Source: Planctomycetota bacterium (lineage in GTDB: Bacteria; Planctomycetota; B15-G4). From it: a stretch of DNA of 64,000 bases. Positions 28,935-37,981 of this stretch are shown here, piece by piece (position 1 is the stretch's first letter; every line of letters begins with the position of its first letter). The notes under the pieces were generated by a model. It saw only the letters and a list, made by a program, of their open reading frames with translations. It ran no database searches and was not told the origin of the DNA. The position numbers and the translations under genes were made by a program. Location of the stretch: the NCBI GenBank assembly GCA_020638905.1, contig JACKHP010000011.1, positions 42,193 through 106,192 of the forward strand, written 5' to 3'.

Positions 28935-30884
28935 TCAGGGAATCATGCCCTTGACCGCGTTGCTCGCGCTGAGACCCGCCGGACCGCCGGGGTCGGTGAC
29001 CCACGCCTGGAACCAGATCGGCGTCGCCGACGGGATGCCGGCCGGCAGCGTGGAGCTCGACGTGTGCGCGCCCGTCCCGTCGACCGGGATGCCGAGCAGC
29101 ACGCGGTCGGGCGCCGGCACCAGCACGCCGCCGCGGAACGGCACCGAGATCTCGCTGAAGCCGAGCACGAGCGCGGTCGTCGTGCCGGGCAGCGCGTGCG
29201 AGAGCTCGAGCCGCACGGTCGAGCCGGGAGTCAGGCTGCCCTTGCCGCGCAGCACGGGCGTCTGGTCACCGCTGCCGGCGAGGCCGTGACCGAGGTACGT
29301 CCACGGTCCGATCCAGACGCGCACGGCCTGGGCCGGGGTGTCGTCGAACTCGGCGGTGAAGACCGCCCACTCGCCGTTCGGGCTCATCGAGACGTGGCCG
29401 CCCGAGGCGTAGATGCGACTGATGCGCTGGCCGTCGAGGGCGTCGCCCTTGCGGACGAGCAGCAGGTCGTTCAGGAAGAGTCCCGCGTCGTGCGTCGTGT
29501 CGGGGTCGTCCCACGTCGAGTACCACAGCACGTCGCCGTTGTCGCCCATGAACACGCGCGTGAACGGCGAGTACCCGAGGTGGAAGCCCGCGATGGCGGG
29601 CAGCGTGTCGCCCTCCTGCGCGAGCTTGCCCTGGTCGCTCACGAGCACACGATCACTGGCGGGATCGCCGTCGATCGTGGCCGAGAAGACCCAGCGTCCC
29701 GTGTCGCTCAGGTCGAGCTCGGGTGCGACCCCCAGCCAGTTCCGGCCCGGGACGATCGAGGGCGTGCCAGACTGCGCGAGGACCTCGTCGTCGAGCAGGA
29801 GGAACTCGTTGGACGCCGGATCGAGCCCCGACATGGTGACGTGCATGAGCAGCTGGCCGAGCGCGTTGTGCGGTCCGCCGGTCGACGGCGAGGTGACCAC
29901 GCCTCCGAGACCGGGGCTCGTGTCGCCCGACTTGACGAGCAGCTCCTCGCTCGCGATCTGGCCGTCGGGGTCGAGCCTGATCTCGACGAGCGCCGAATCG
30001 ATCCCCGGAGGATTGGACGGATCGTCGATGACGCAGCCGACCACGAACGCGTCGTGGTCGTCGATGGTCCCCGGATGGAAGTCGCTGTAGATCGTGCCGG
30101 GCGTGAAGCCCGGGAGCGTGGCGATGTCGCCGCGCCGGTGGACCAGGGAGTCGCCGACGAAGAACGCCTCGTCGTTCGTCAGGTCGATGCCGGGCCCGTC
30201 GAGGAAACACGTCCAGGGGTAGTGGAGCCACGAGCTCCCGTTCGGGCGGGAGGTGAGGAAGTGACTGACCGTGGTGCCGCTCGGCTCCGGGACGGCCTGG
30301 CCCTCGAAAAGGATCGGCACCCCGTTCAGCAGCACGCACTCGTCGGCGCCGGAGTCGCCGGTGTCGGTGACGACCAGCGCGTAGACGTTGCCGTCGTCGT
30401 CCACCGAGAGCTTGTCGGTCCGGACCACGTTGCCGCTGCCCGGGACGGGCGTCCCGTTCGGGACGACGATCTCGATGTCGGCCGGCGTGTCGCACGTCGC
30501 GCACGGCGACTCGAACGTCGTCACGTGTCCCTGCGCGTCGGTGGCCTCGACGACGAGCTGGTAGGCGTGGCCCTCGAGCGCCGCGACCGCGCCGGACGTC
30601 ACGAGCATCGGCGCGCCGCCCGCCCCGTCCTCGTCGGCCAGCACCACGGTCTTCTCGACGGGCGCACCCCCCGCGCACCCCGCCTCGTCGGCGAAGCGCC
30701 GCAGCGTGACGTGCAGCGACGCGAGGTCTCCGTCGGCGTCGGCGGCTTCCGCCGTCCAGTGGAGCTGCGCGTCGCCGGCGCACGAGAGCGCTCCGGCGGG
30801 CACGGGATCGGCCGCGTGCGCCTCGGACGCCAGCATCACGAGCGGTCCGGCGATCAAGGTCACGGTCAGGCGGCGGTTCGGCAC
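28935..30884 (-). CDS. Large secreted protein with beta-propeller-like body and C-terminal beta module
   Basis: A 649-aa exported protein; the GTG start is followed by a signal peptide ending SEAHA. The N-terminal domain (about 25-145) is beta-rich with two Cys pairs (CATC) and Asp-rich turns. The body (about 150-540) repeats phrases of the type LVxxGDTxPG, GxxxxYSxxxP and NGEWAVFTAEFDD, as in propeller-like proteins. The last about 110 residues (LTPGSTVRLELSHALPG, then WFQAWVTDPGG) resemble the end modules of the two beta-helix proteins at 6870-9583. No catalytic signature is seen. Likely an extracellular or surface protein. Confidence 0.75.
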   Translation of the reverse strand: MPNRRLTVTLIAGPLVMLASEAHAADPVPAGALSCAGDAQLHWTAEAADADGDLASLHVTLRRFADEAGCAGGAPVEKTVVLADEDGAGGAPMLVTSGAVAALEGHAYQLVVEATDAQGHVTTFESPCATCDTPADIEIVVPNGTPVPGSGNVVRTDKLSVDDDGNVYALVVTDTGDSGADECVLLNGVPILFEGQAVPEPSGTTVSHFLTSRPNGSSWLHYPWTCFLDGPGIDLTNDEAFFVGDSLVHRRGDIATLPGFTPGTIYSDFHPGTIDDHDAFVVGCVIDDPSNPPGIDSALVEIRLDPDGQIASEELLVKSGDTSPGLGGVVTSPSTGGPHNALGQLLMHVTMSGLDPASNEFLLLDDEVLAQSGTPSIVPGRNWLGVAPELDLSDTGRWVFSATIDGDPASDRVLVSDQGKLAQEGDTLPAIAGFHLGYSPFTRVFMGDNGDVLWYSTWDDPDTTHDAGLFLNDLLLVRKGDALDGQRISRIYASGGHVSMSPNGEWAVFTAEFDDTPAQAVRVWIGPWTYLGHGLAGSGDQTPVLRGKGSLTPGSTVRLELSHALPGTTTALVLGFSEISVPFRGGVLVPAPDRVLLGIPVDGTGAHTSSSTLPAGIPSATPIWFQAWVTDPGGPAGLSASNAVKGMIP

Positions 30885-31058
30885 GGTGAGTTCCCCTTCG
30901 TCTTCGTCACGGCGGCGCCGGTCGACCCGCGGCCGACGGAGCGACCCGATCGGGCCGACCCCGGGCGAGTCTACCCCCGATCGGCGGGTCCGTGGGCGCA
31001 GGGCGGAGCGACGCCACGGGGAGCGGCGAGGTCGTCCCGCGGATCGTCACGCGACGCG

Positions 31059-31087
31059 TTGACAGCGGCGGCGCGGTGGCGATCCTG
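31059..31087 (+). promoter_or_regulatory. Candidate promoter of the DksA-like gene
   Basis: A perfect TTGACA -35 box (31059-31064) stands out in GC-rich DNA; 17 nt later lies a weak -10, ATCCTG (31082-31087). It is 85 bp upstream of the DksA-like ATG. Confidence 0.45.
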
Positions 31088-31171
31088 GAGGGCGATGCGC
31101 GGCGCGGGCCGAGCCCGTGACGGCACGGGCCCGACCCGCGACGCCGCGCGCCGTTCCCCAGGAGACGCGTC

Positions 31172-31528
31172 ATGTCGAAGCGCTTCGACGCGCACGAGGT
31201 ACGCCGCTACGAGTCCCTCTTGCTCGCGCTCCGGCACGAGCTCGCGCGCGACGTCGACCAGGTCGAGCGCGATCTCGAGCACGACCCGCGCGATGTCCTC
31301 GACCGCGGCGACGCGGCCTCGGGCGAGGCGACCCACAGCCGCGAACGCGAGATCCTCCGCCGCGACGCCGAGCGAGCCCTCGCGATCGACGAGGCCCTGG
31401 CGCGCCTGACCGACGGGACGTTCGGCGCCTGCGCCACGTGCGGCGGCGACATCCCGCGCACGCGTCTCGACGCGCTGCCCGACACGCGCGAGTGCGTCGC
31501 CTGCGCGGCGGCGTCCGAGTCGACCTGA
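31172..31528 (+). CDS. DksA/TraR family C4 zinc-finger protein
   Basis: A 118-aa protein. The first about 85 residues form a charged coiled coil ending in a GTFGACATCGG loop. The C4 finger pairs CATC with CVAC. The paired acidic residues at the coil tip needed for E. coli DksA activity are not clearly identifiable, so it may be a DksA-like protein of the YocK/YteA type. Such proteins insert the coil into the secondary channel of RNA polymerase. AGGAG lies 7 nt before the ATG, and a TTGACA box lies further upstream. Confidence 0.88.
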   Translation: MSKRFDAHEVRRYESLLLALRHELARDVDQVERDLEHDPRDVLDRGDAASGEATHSREREILRRDAERALAIDEALARLTDGTFGACATCGGDIPRTRLDALPDTRECVACAAASEST

Positions 31529-31533
31529 GTCGC

Positions 31534-31579
31534 GCGTCCTGCACACACGGCGCATCGCGTCCTGCGCACGCGGCGCATC
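31534..31579. repeat. Two tandem 23-bp repeats between convergent genes
   Basis: GCGTCCTGCACACACGGCGC-ATC (31534-31556) and GCGTCCTGCGCACGCGGCGC-ATC (31557-31579) agree at 21 of 23 positions. They fill the gap between the DksA-like and methyltransferase genes, and the second copy overlaps the methyltransferase stop. Confidence 0.7.
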
Positions 31580-32408
31580 ACGCTGAGCGGAGCGTGGCCA
31601 TGAGCACCGCCGCGGCCACCGACACGTTGAGCGAGCGCACCTTCCCCTTCGGCGTCAGCCGGCAGATCTCGTCGCAGGCCTCGCGCGTGAGGCGACGCAG
31701 ACCCTTCTCTTCGTTGCCGACCACGAGCATCCAGTCGCGGGCTCTGTCGACCGCCGTCACGTCGCGCTCGCCGTCCTCGTCGGCACCCAGGATCCACAGG
31801 CCGGCCTCGCGCGCCACGTCGAGGTCGCGCCGCAGGTTGCTGGCCCACGCGAAGGGGACGTATTCCAGTCCACCCGACGCGGTGTCGTAGCTCACCGCGG
31901 TGAGCGGCGCGCTGCGGTCGCTCGAGAGCAGCACGCCGCGCACGCCGAAGAAGGCCGCCGAGCGGAACACCGCGCCCACGTTGCGCGGGTCCTGGATGCA
32001 GTCGAGTGCGAGCCACAGGCCGTGTCCCGGCGCGCGCGCGGCGCCCTTCGGGAACAGCTCGTGGACGTCGAGCCCCTCGCGTTCGCGCACGAGCGCCAGC
32101 CCGCCGCCGGTCCGCCCTTCCTTGGGCGGCGCCTCGGTGCCGCGCACGTCGCGACGCGCCGGCCCGCCGCGTCGATCGGGACCGCGCGGCGCGCGCGGAC
32201 GCCCGCCGTCGCCCCGCCGCCCGGCAGCCTCGTCGTCGTCGCGCCGCGCCGTCACGGGGATGCCGGCCTTGGCCGCCTTGCCCGCCAGCTTCTGCCACGC
32301 GTCGCCGGCGCCCTCGCGCGGCAATCGCACCTCGAGCACGTCCTTGGGACGCATCTCGAGCGCGGCCAGCACGGCATGCGGATTCGTGAGCCGCAACGGA
32401 ACGGACAT
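31578..32408 (-). CDS. SpoU/TrmH family RNA 2'-O-methyltransferase
   Basis: A 276-aa SPOUT methyltransferase. Motif 1 is IQDPRNVGAVFRSA with the conserved Asn and Arg, motif 2 VVGNEEKGL, motif 3 SLNVSVAAAVLM. The N-terminal part resembles the RlmB L30-like substrate domain (VLAALEMRPKDVLEVRL), but it is followed by an Arg/Gly/Pro/Asp-rich linker of about 45 residues, unusual for the family. The likely substrate is 23S rRNA or tRNA ribose, not resolved here. The ATG at 32408 has GAGGT upstream, and TATGCT (on the minus strand near 32450) may be the -10 box. Confidence 0.9.
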   Translation of the reverse strand: MSVPLRLTNPHAVLAALEMRPKDVLEVRLPREGAGDAWQKLAGKAAKAGIPVTARRDDDEAAGRRGDGGRPRAPRGPDRRGGPARRDVRGTEAPPKEGRTGGGLALVREREGLDVHELFPKGAARAPGHGLWLALDCIQDPRNVGAVFRSAAFFGVRGVLLSSDRSAPLTAVSYDTASGGLEYVPFAWASNLRRDLDVAREAGLWILGADEDGERDVTAVDRARDWMLVVGNEEKGLRRLTREACDEICRLTPKGKVRSLNVSVAAAVLMATLRSA

Positions 32409-32495
32409 CGGGCACCTCGCGTGGCGCGGGACGGCGGGACGGCGCACAGCATACGTCCCCCGACGTCGCACGTGCAGGCTGCACGAGGCGGTCTG

Positions 32496-32501
32496 CTAGA
32501 G
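32496..32501 (+). promoter_or_regulatory. Extended -10 element of the MASE1 kinase gene
   Basis: TGC-TAGAGT is an extended -10 box in the divergent region. Initiation near 32508 would give a leader of about 50 nt carrying GAGGAG before the ATG at 32558. No good -35 is visible. Confidence 0.4.
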
Positions 32502-32557
32502 TGACGCCCGATCGGTCGCGACCGGGGAGCGACCCGAGCCGAGGAGTGCGGTCCGGC

Positions 32558-35020
32558 ATGTCGATGCGTCGCCTGCTCTCGACGAACGCCCTGGTGGCGC
32601 TGGCGTGGGGCGTGGGCGCCGCGTCCGCCACGGGGCTCGCGGGCAACGGACAGTTCGTGCTGCTCTGGCCTCCGAGCGGCATCGCGCTGGGTGCGCTGCT
32701 CGTGGGCGGCATGCGCATGCTGCCCGGCGTCGTGGCCGGCGCGTCGATCGCCGCGCTGCTGTACGACCTGCCCCCGGCAGCTGCGGCGGTGATGGTCGTC
32801 GGCAGCACGGGTGCGTCCGTGCTGGGCGCCTGGCTCCTGCGCCGCGTGGTGCCGCTGGGCGACGAACTGCGCCGCACGCGGGACGTGCTGAGGCTCGTGG
32901 TCTTCGGCGCGGTGGTGGCGTCCGTGGTGCCGGCGCTGTGCGCGACGTTCGCGCTGGGGCCGCTGGCGCGCGCGCCCGCCCCGCCCGACATCGACGTGTT
33001 CTTCACCTGGTGGATGGCCGACGTGGTGGGCGTGCTGCTCTTCACGCCGCTCGTCCTGGCCTGGGCGTCGCGCGATCCCCCCGCGCCGGTGCGCAGGCTG
33101 CGCGGCGCGCGCTACGCGCTGCTGGCAGGGCTCGCCACGCTGGCCTTCCTGGGCGCGGCCTATCCGGGGGCGCTGCCCGAGTCGACGATCCAGCTCCTGG
33201 CGCTGCCGCTGCTCGTGAGCACGGCGCTCATCAGCGACCTGCGCCTGTCGTACAGCGCCACGATCGTGCTCGTCTTCGCCGTCGTCGCGGGCCACGCCCC
33301 CGCGCCCGGCTCGCCCTCGCTCGTGCTCCACGCCACCGAGCTGTGGATCTTCTCGACGAGTGCCAGCCTGAGCGTGCTCGTGTCGGCGACACTCGCGGCC
33401 TCCGAGCCGGCGGCGCGCATCGAGGCACAGGCCCAGCAGCGTCTGCGCCAGCTCATGGACGCCACGCCCTCGGCCATCTGGGTCGGCGACATCGACGGAC
33501 GCTGCACGTTCGTGAACCGCACCTACTGCGAGTACCTCGGCATCGACGGGCAGGCCACGCGCGAGTTCGGCTACCTCGACTACGTGCATCCCGACGACCG
33601 GCCGCTGCTCGCCGACCTGCCGGCACGCGTGCAAGCCTCGCCCGACCCGGTCGTCTTCGAGGCGCGCAAACGCGCGGCCGACGGGAGCTGGCGCTGGTTC
33701 GCGATCACGTCCAAGCGGCTCGTCGCACCAGACGGACGACACGAGGGCATCGTGGCCACCTGCATCGACATCGACGACCGGCACGTCGCCGAGGCCGACC
33801 TGCGCCGGCACACCGAGCAGTTGCAGCCCGTGAACGAGGCCCTCTCACGCGTGCTCGAGCGCAACGACTGGGAGGGCGCCGCCGGCCTCCTGCTCGACGC
33901 GTTGCTCGCCCAGACGGGCAGCGCGCGGGGCTTCGTCGCCGAGCAGGTCCCCGCGGGACTGGACGTCGTGGCCTGCTGCGACGGCGAGTGCCATCCGACG
34001 CGCATCGCACGGCGGGACCTGCCCGCACCGCTGGTCGGGGCGCTCACCGACGGCCGTGTGGTGGCCACGCGCGGTCCGTCCCCGGAGCGCGACGGACCGC
34101 TCGTCGACCTCGGACCCGTGCTCGTCCTGCCGCTCGTGGCCGAGGACGGCATCGTCGGACTGTTCGTCGCGGCCGGCCGCGAGGAAGGCTACGACGTGCG
34201 CGAGGCCGACGACGTCCGCCTGCTGGCCGCGGCCGCCTCGGTGGTCGTGCAGCACAAGCAGCAGGAGCGCCGGCAACGCCAGCTCGAGCAGCAGCTCGTG
34301 CACCGCGAGCGCCTAGCCTCGATCGGCACGCTGGCCGCCGGCGTCGCGCACGAGATCAACAACCCGGTGGGCGCGATCCTGCTCTCGGTGCAGGCGGCGC
34401 AGCGTGCGTTCGAAGACGAGCCGGCCAAGGCGCTGGCGTGCATCGAGCGCATCGAACAGGACGCGCGTCGCTGCGCGCGCATCACCCGCGGCATCCTCCG
34501 CTTCGCGCGCCAGGAGCGCGGCGACCGGCAGGCGCGCGACCTCGTGCCGACGATCCACGCCGCGATCGACTTCGTGCGCTCGTTCGCCGAGCGCAGCCGT
34601 TGCGCGCTCGTGTCCGCGCTGCCCGACTCGCTGCCCGACGTCGTCTCGAACGGACACGAGCTCGAGCAGGTCCTGGTGAACCTCGTGCAGAACGCGATCC
34701 AGGCGGCTGCCAGGCGCGTCGACATCACGGCCGGCGCCGACGCCGAGTCGATCTCGATCGTGGTGGTCGACGACGGCGAGGGCCTCGACCCCGAAGCGGG
34801 CGATCGCATCTTCGATCCGTTCTTCACCACGCGGCAGGACGAGGGCGGGACGGGCCTCGGCCTGTCGCTCTCGCACGGCATCGTGACCGACCACGGCGGC
34901 GCGCTGGCCGTGTCCGCTCGCGAGGGAGGCGGGACGCGGGCGGTGATCGTCCTGCCCCGGGCCGACGTGCGCAGCGTGCCGCTCGACCGGCCGCCGGTGG
35001 GCAGCTCCGAAGCGCCCTGA
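32558..35020 (+). CDS. MASE1-PAS-GAF sensor histidine kinase
   Basis: An 820-aa membrane kinase. Residues about 1-285 are a MASE1 sensor (FVLLWPPSGIALGALLVGG is its hallmark), then a PAS/PAC domain (about 290-410), a GAF-like domain (about 430-560), a HisKA domain with AAGVAHEINNPVGAI (phospho-accepting His598), and a HATPase with VNLVQNAIQAA and GGTGLGLSL. It has no receiver domain, so it needs a partner. The convergent FixJ-type regulator 55 bases downstream is the best candidate. The ATG at 32558 is chosen over the GTG at 32501 because that GTG overlaps the -10 box. Confidence 0.93.
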   Translation: MSMRRLLSTNALVALAWGVGAASATGLAGNGQFVLLWPPSGIALGALLVGGMRMLPGVVAGASIAALLYDLPPAAAAVMVVGSTGASVLGAWLLRRVVPLGDELRRTRDVLRLVVFGAVVASVVPALCATFALGPLARAPAPPDIDVFFTWWMADVVGVLLFTPLVLAWASRDPPAPVRRLRGARYALLAGLATLAFLGAAYPGALPESTIQLLALPLLVSTALISDLRLSYSATIVLVFAVVAGHAPAPGSPSLVLHATELWIFSTSASLSVLVSATLAASEPAARIEAQAQQRLRQLMDATPSAIWVGDIDGRCTFVNRTYCEYLGIDGQATREFGYLDYVHPDDRPLLADLPARVQASPDPVVFEARKRAADGSWRWFAITSKRLVAPDGRHEGIVATCIDIDDRHVAEADLRRHTEQLQPVNEALSRVLERNDWEGAAGLLLDALLAQTGSARGFVAEQVPAGLDVVACCDGECHPTRIARRDLPAPLVGALTDGRVVATRGPSPERDGPLVDLGPVLVLPLVAEDGIVGLFVAAGREEGYDVREADDVRLLAAAASVVVQHKQQERRQRQLEQQLVHRERLASIGTLAAGVAHEINNPVGAILLSVQAAQRAFEDEPAKALACIERIEQDARRCARITRGILRFARQERGDRQARDLVPTIHAAIDFVRSFAERSRCALVSALPDSLPDVVSNGHELEQVLVNLVQNAIQAAARRVDITAGADAESISIVVVDDGEGLDPEAGDRIFDPFFTTRQDEGGTGLGLSLSHGIVTDHGGALAVSAREGGGTRAVIVLPRADVRSVPLDRPPVGSSEAP

Positions 35021-35075
35021 GCGCCGGGCGGACGCGACGTCCTGCCGCGTCCTGCCGCGCCCTGCGCGCGACCCG

Positions 35076-35693
35076 TCAGACCCCTTCGGCCGCGTCGCGG
35101 AACATGGTCACTAGCTCGACCACGTTGCCGGTGCCCATCTTGGTCATGAGGTGGTTCCGGTGCACCTCGACCGTGCGGCGCGAGATGCCGAGCGACTCGG
35201 CGATCTCCTTGTTCGAGAGGCCCCCGGCCACGAACTCGAGCACCTCGCGCTCGCGCGCGGTGAGCATCTCGATGCGCTGGCGCGCCACGTTCCGTCGCCG
35301 GACGCGCTGGAACTCGCGACGTCCGTGGTGCAGCGCCGCCTCGACCCGCTCGAGGATGTCGTCGGCCTCGAACGGCTTCTCGACGAAGTCGAAGGCGCCG
35401 TGACGCATGGCCTCGACCGCCACCGCCACGTCCGCGTAGCCGGTCACGAACACCACCGGCACCTCGGCCCCGCGCTCGACGAGGACCTTGTGCACCTCGA
35501 GCCCGCTCACACCGGGCATGCGCATGTCGAGCACCACGCAGCCCGGGCGCCCAGGGTCGAAGGCCTCGAGGAAATCGCGGCCGCTCTCGAACGAGCGCAC
35601 GTCGGTGCGTGTCGAGGCGAGGGTCGTGACAAGGCTCTCGCGCATGGATTCGTCGTCCTCGACGACCCACACGACACTGTCTTGGTCGATCAT
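35076..35693 (-). CDS. FixJ/NarL-type response regulator
   Basis: A 205-aa regulator. The receiver domain has EDDESM, phospho-accepting Asp56 in CVVLDMRMPG, the conserved Thr in FVTGYADV and Lys in VEKPF. The LuxR-type helix-turn-helix (LTAREREVLEFVAGGLSNKEIAESLGI) follows. The family activates transcription, often by signals of oxygen or nutrient state. It is convergent with the MASE1 histidine kinase, an arrangement that suggests but does not prove a pair. An A/T-rich dyad lies 61 bp upstream of its start. Confidence 0.94.
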   Translation of the reverse strand: MIDQDSVVWVVEDDESMRESLVTTLASTRTDVRSFESGRDFLEAFDPGRPGCVVLDMRMPGVSGLEVHKVLVERGAEVPVVFVTGYADVAVAVEAMRHGAFDFVEKPFEADDILERVEAALHHGRREFQRVRRRNVARQRIEMLTAREREVLEFVAGGLSNKEIAESLGISRRTVEVHRNHLMTKMGTGNVVELVTMFRDAAEGV

Positions 35694-35754
35694 GGTGCCC
35701 TGCCCAGAGTTCGCCGATTCGGGCGGCGTCCCCTCAACCCGTCCGGTCATGGTG

Positions 35755-35768
35755 TCATTCCAGAATGA
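35755..35768. promoter_or_regulatory. A/T-rich dyad upstream of the FixJ-type gene
   Basis: TCATTC-CA-GAATGA is a perfect 6-2-6 inverted repeat 62-75 bp upstream of the regulator start, in a region otherwise over 70% GC. It could be a binding site for the regulator itself or another factor. Confidence 0.35.
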
Positions 35769-35842
35769 GCGTTTCAACACGCGCGGAGCCACCTGGCCGC
35801 CGGAAGCCCAGGCGCTCAGCGGCATCGACGACACGACCGAAG

Positions 35843-37288
35843 TCAGCACGCCGGAACGAGCCGCGCAGCCAGCTCCCGCACCCGACGGGCGCTCTCGGCG
35901 GCGCCCACGAGGTCGATCGACGGAAGCAGCGGCGGACTCGCGCCCCGGCCCGTGACGGCCACCCGCAGGCCCATGAAGAGGCTGCCCACCTTGAGTCCCC
36001 GGGACGCGGCCAGGGCGCGCAGCGCCTCCTCGCGCGGCTCGTCGGCCTGGCCGGCCCGTGCCTCGAGCAGGTCGGCCGCCTCGGCCAGAGCGGCGGCCAC
36101 GACGCCCGGGTCCTCCTTCTTGATCTTCGGCAGCAGGTCGTCGAGGCAGGGCTCGACGGCCTCGCGCAGGTAGCGCGCCTGGTCGGCGAAGTCGGACAGA
36201 CGCACCAGCCGCTCGCGGAACAGGGGCAGCACGGCGAGCAGCCGCTCCTCGGTCCAGCCGGCGGCGAAGCCCCCCGAGACGAGCCGCCGGGCCAGTTCGC
36301 CGGGAGCGAGGGCACGGATCTTCTCGCCGTTCACCCAGTCGAGCTTGGTCAGATCGAAGACCGGTCCGCCCGTGCTGATGCGCGACGGCTCGAAGCGCTC
36401 CACAAACGTGTCGACGTCGAACAGCTCGACGTCCCCGTCGGGGCGCCAGCCCTGCAGCGCGAGGAAGTTCAGCAGCGCCTCGGGCAGGTAGCCCTGCTCG
36501 CGGTACCAGAGCAGCGAGGTCGGGTTCTTGCGCTTGCTGATCTTGCTCTTGTCGGCGTTGCGCAGCAACGGGACGTGCGCGAACGTCGGCGGCGTCCAGC
36601 CGAAGGCGTCGTAGAGCATGACGTGCTTGGGCACCGACGGGATCCACTCCTCGGCGCGCATGATGATCGTCACGCCCATGAGGTGGTCGTCGACCACGTT
36701 CGCCATGTGGTACGTGGGCATGCCGTCCGACTTGAGCAGCACCTGGTCGTCGACGGTGCGGTTCTCGATCACGATCTCGCCGCGCAGCAGGTCGATGAAG
36801 CGCGTCGTCCCGGCCTTGTCGACGGCGAGCCGCACGACGTGCTCCTCGCTCGCGGCGCGCCGCTCGGCCTCGGCCGGGTCGAGCGCGCGACAGAGGCCGT
36901 CGTAGCCGAGGTCGGCCTTGGCGGCCTTCTGCTCCTCGCGCAGCGCGGCCAGCCGCTCGGACGTGCAGAAGCAGCGGTAGGCGCGTCCGGATGCGAGAAG
37001 TCGCTGCGCGTGCTCGGCGTAGAGCGCGCCGCGCTCGCTCTGCCGGTACGGCGCGTACGGCCCCCCCACGGCCGGACTCTCGTCGGGCACGATGCCCAAC
37101 CACGCCAGTGCCTCGAGGATCTGGACCTCGTGTTCGGGACGGCTGCGCGCGCGGTCGGTGTCCTCGATGCGCAGGATGAAGCGCCCGCCGTTGCGCTTCG
37201 CCCAGGCCCAGTTGAAGAGCGACACGTACGCCGTGCCCACGTGGGGATCGCCGGTGGGCGACGGGGCGACACGGGTCACGACGGTCAT
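35843..37288 (-). CDS. gltX: Glutamyl-tRNA synthetase
   Basis: A 481-aa class Ic synthetase of normal length. The HIGH-type motif is PSPTGDPHVGTAY near residue 15, and the KMSKS-type loop is DKSKISKRK near residue 247. A zinc-like CFC motif lies at about 106. The C-terminal anticodon-binding helical domain is complete. It charges tRNA-Glu. GGGAG lies 6 nt before the ATG. Unlike many genomes it stands alone, between the FixJ-type regulator and a divergent ECF sigma gene. Confidence 0.97.
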   Translation of the reverse strand: MTVVTRVAPSPTGDPHVGTAYVSLFNWAWAKRNGGRFILRIEDTDRARSRPEHEVQILEALAWLGIVPDESPAVGGPYAPYRQSERGALYAEHAQRLLASGRAYRCFCTSERLAALREEQKAAKADLGYDGLCRALDPAEAERRAASEEHVVRLAVDKAGTTRFIDLLRGEIVIENRTVDDQVLLKSDGMPTYHMANVVDDHLMGVTIIMRAEEWIPSVPKHVMLYDAFGWTPPTFAHVPLLRNADKSKISKRKNPTSLLWYREQGYLPEALLNFLALQGWRPDGDVELFDVDTFVERFEPSRISTGGPVFDLTKLDWVNGEKIRALAPGELARRLVSGGFAAGWTEERLLAVLPLFRERLVRLSDFADQARYLREAVEPCLDDLLPKIKKEDPGVVAAALAEAADLLEARAGQADEPREEALRALAASRGLKVGSLFMGLRVAVTGRGASPPLLPSIDLVGAAESARRVRELAARLVPAC

Positions 37289-37408
37289 GGGTGCACTCCC
37301 AGCGCGGTCTGCCGCGACGGGACGCTCGGGGTCCGTCCGGCGAATCCCCGATCATGCCCCACGGCGCCCGATGCGTCCACGCGTGTCCGACCGGATAGGA
37401 TGACCGCG

Positions 37409-37981
37409 ATGGACAGGGACGAGACGAGAGCCGCGCGGGGCGAATTCGCCCGTGCGTACGAGCCGCTGGCACCCGCGCTGCGCGCCTGGGCCGCGCTCCA
37501 GGTGCGTGGTCCGTTGGGCTCGGTGCTCGACGCCGACGACCTCGTCCAGGAGGTGCTCGTGCAGCTCTACGGGAGCTTCGCGCGCTTCGATCCCGCGCGC
37601 GGCGACTTCCGCGGCTGGACGTTCGGCGTCGCGTCGCGCGTGGCGCAGTCGCTCCTGCGGCGGCTGGCGCGCAGCAGCGCGCGCGGCGGCGGCACGGCGC
37701 TCGAACCGCTGGCCAGTCGCGCCGACTCCCTGCCCCAGGACGCCACGACCATCAGCCGCCGCGTGGCCCGCGACGAGGGCATGCAGCGCTTCCTGGCCCG
37801 CGTGCTCGAGCTCGACGAGGACGACCGGCGCCTGCTCGTCCATCGCGGGCTCGAGGGCCTCGGTCACGCCGAGGTCGGCGCGCTGCTCGGCTGGACGCCC
37901 GACCAGGCCAACAAGCGCTGGCAGCGCCTGCGCACGCGCCTGCGCGACATGCCCGCGGTGCAGGGGATGCTGCTCGAATGA
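37409..37981 (+). CDS. ECF-type RNA polymerase sigma factor
   Basis: A 190-aa sigma factor. Region 2 contains LDADDLVQEVLVQLYGSFARF and FRGWTFGVASRVAQSLLRRL; region 4 contains VGALLGWTPDQANKRWQRLRTRL. The ATG at 37400 is in frame, but a TAGGAT hexamer at 37396-37401 overlaps it and ends 7 nt before the ATG at 37409, so a leaderless transcript starting there is more likely. There is no anti-sigma gene. Its stop overlaps the start of an M28 peptidase lipoprotein by 4 bases, an unusual partner. Confidence 0.85.
   Translation: MDRDETRAARGEFARAYEPLAPALRAWAALQVRGPLGSVLDADDLVQEVLVQLYGSFARFDPARGDFRGWTFGVASRVAQSLLRRLARSSARGGGTALEPLASRADSLPQDATTISRRVARDEGMQRFLARVLELDEDDRRLLVHRGLEGLGHAEVGALLGWTPDQANKRWQRLRTRLRDMPAVQGMLLE

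Noticed and set aside
35038..35069. GTCCTGCCGC direct repeats between the convergent kinase and regulator genes
   Set aside because: Only two to three imperfect short units, likely chance in GC-rich DNA.
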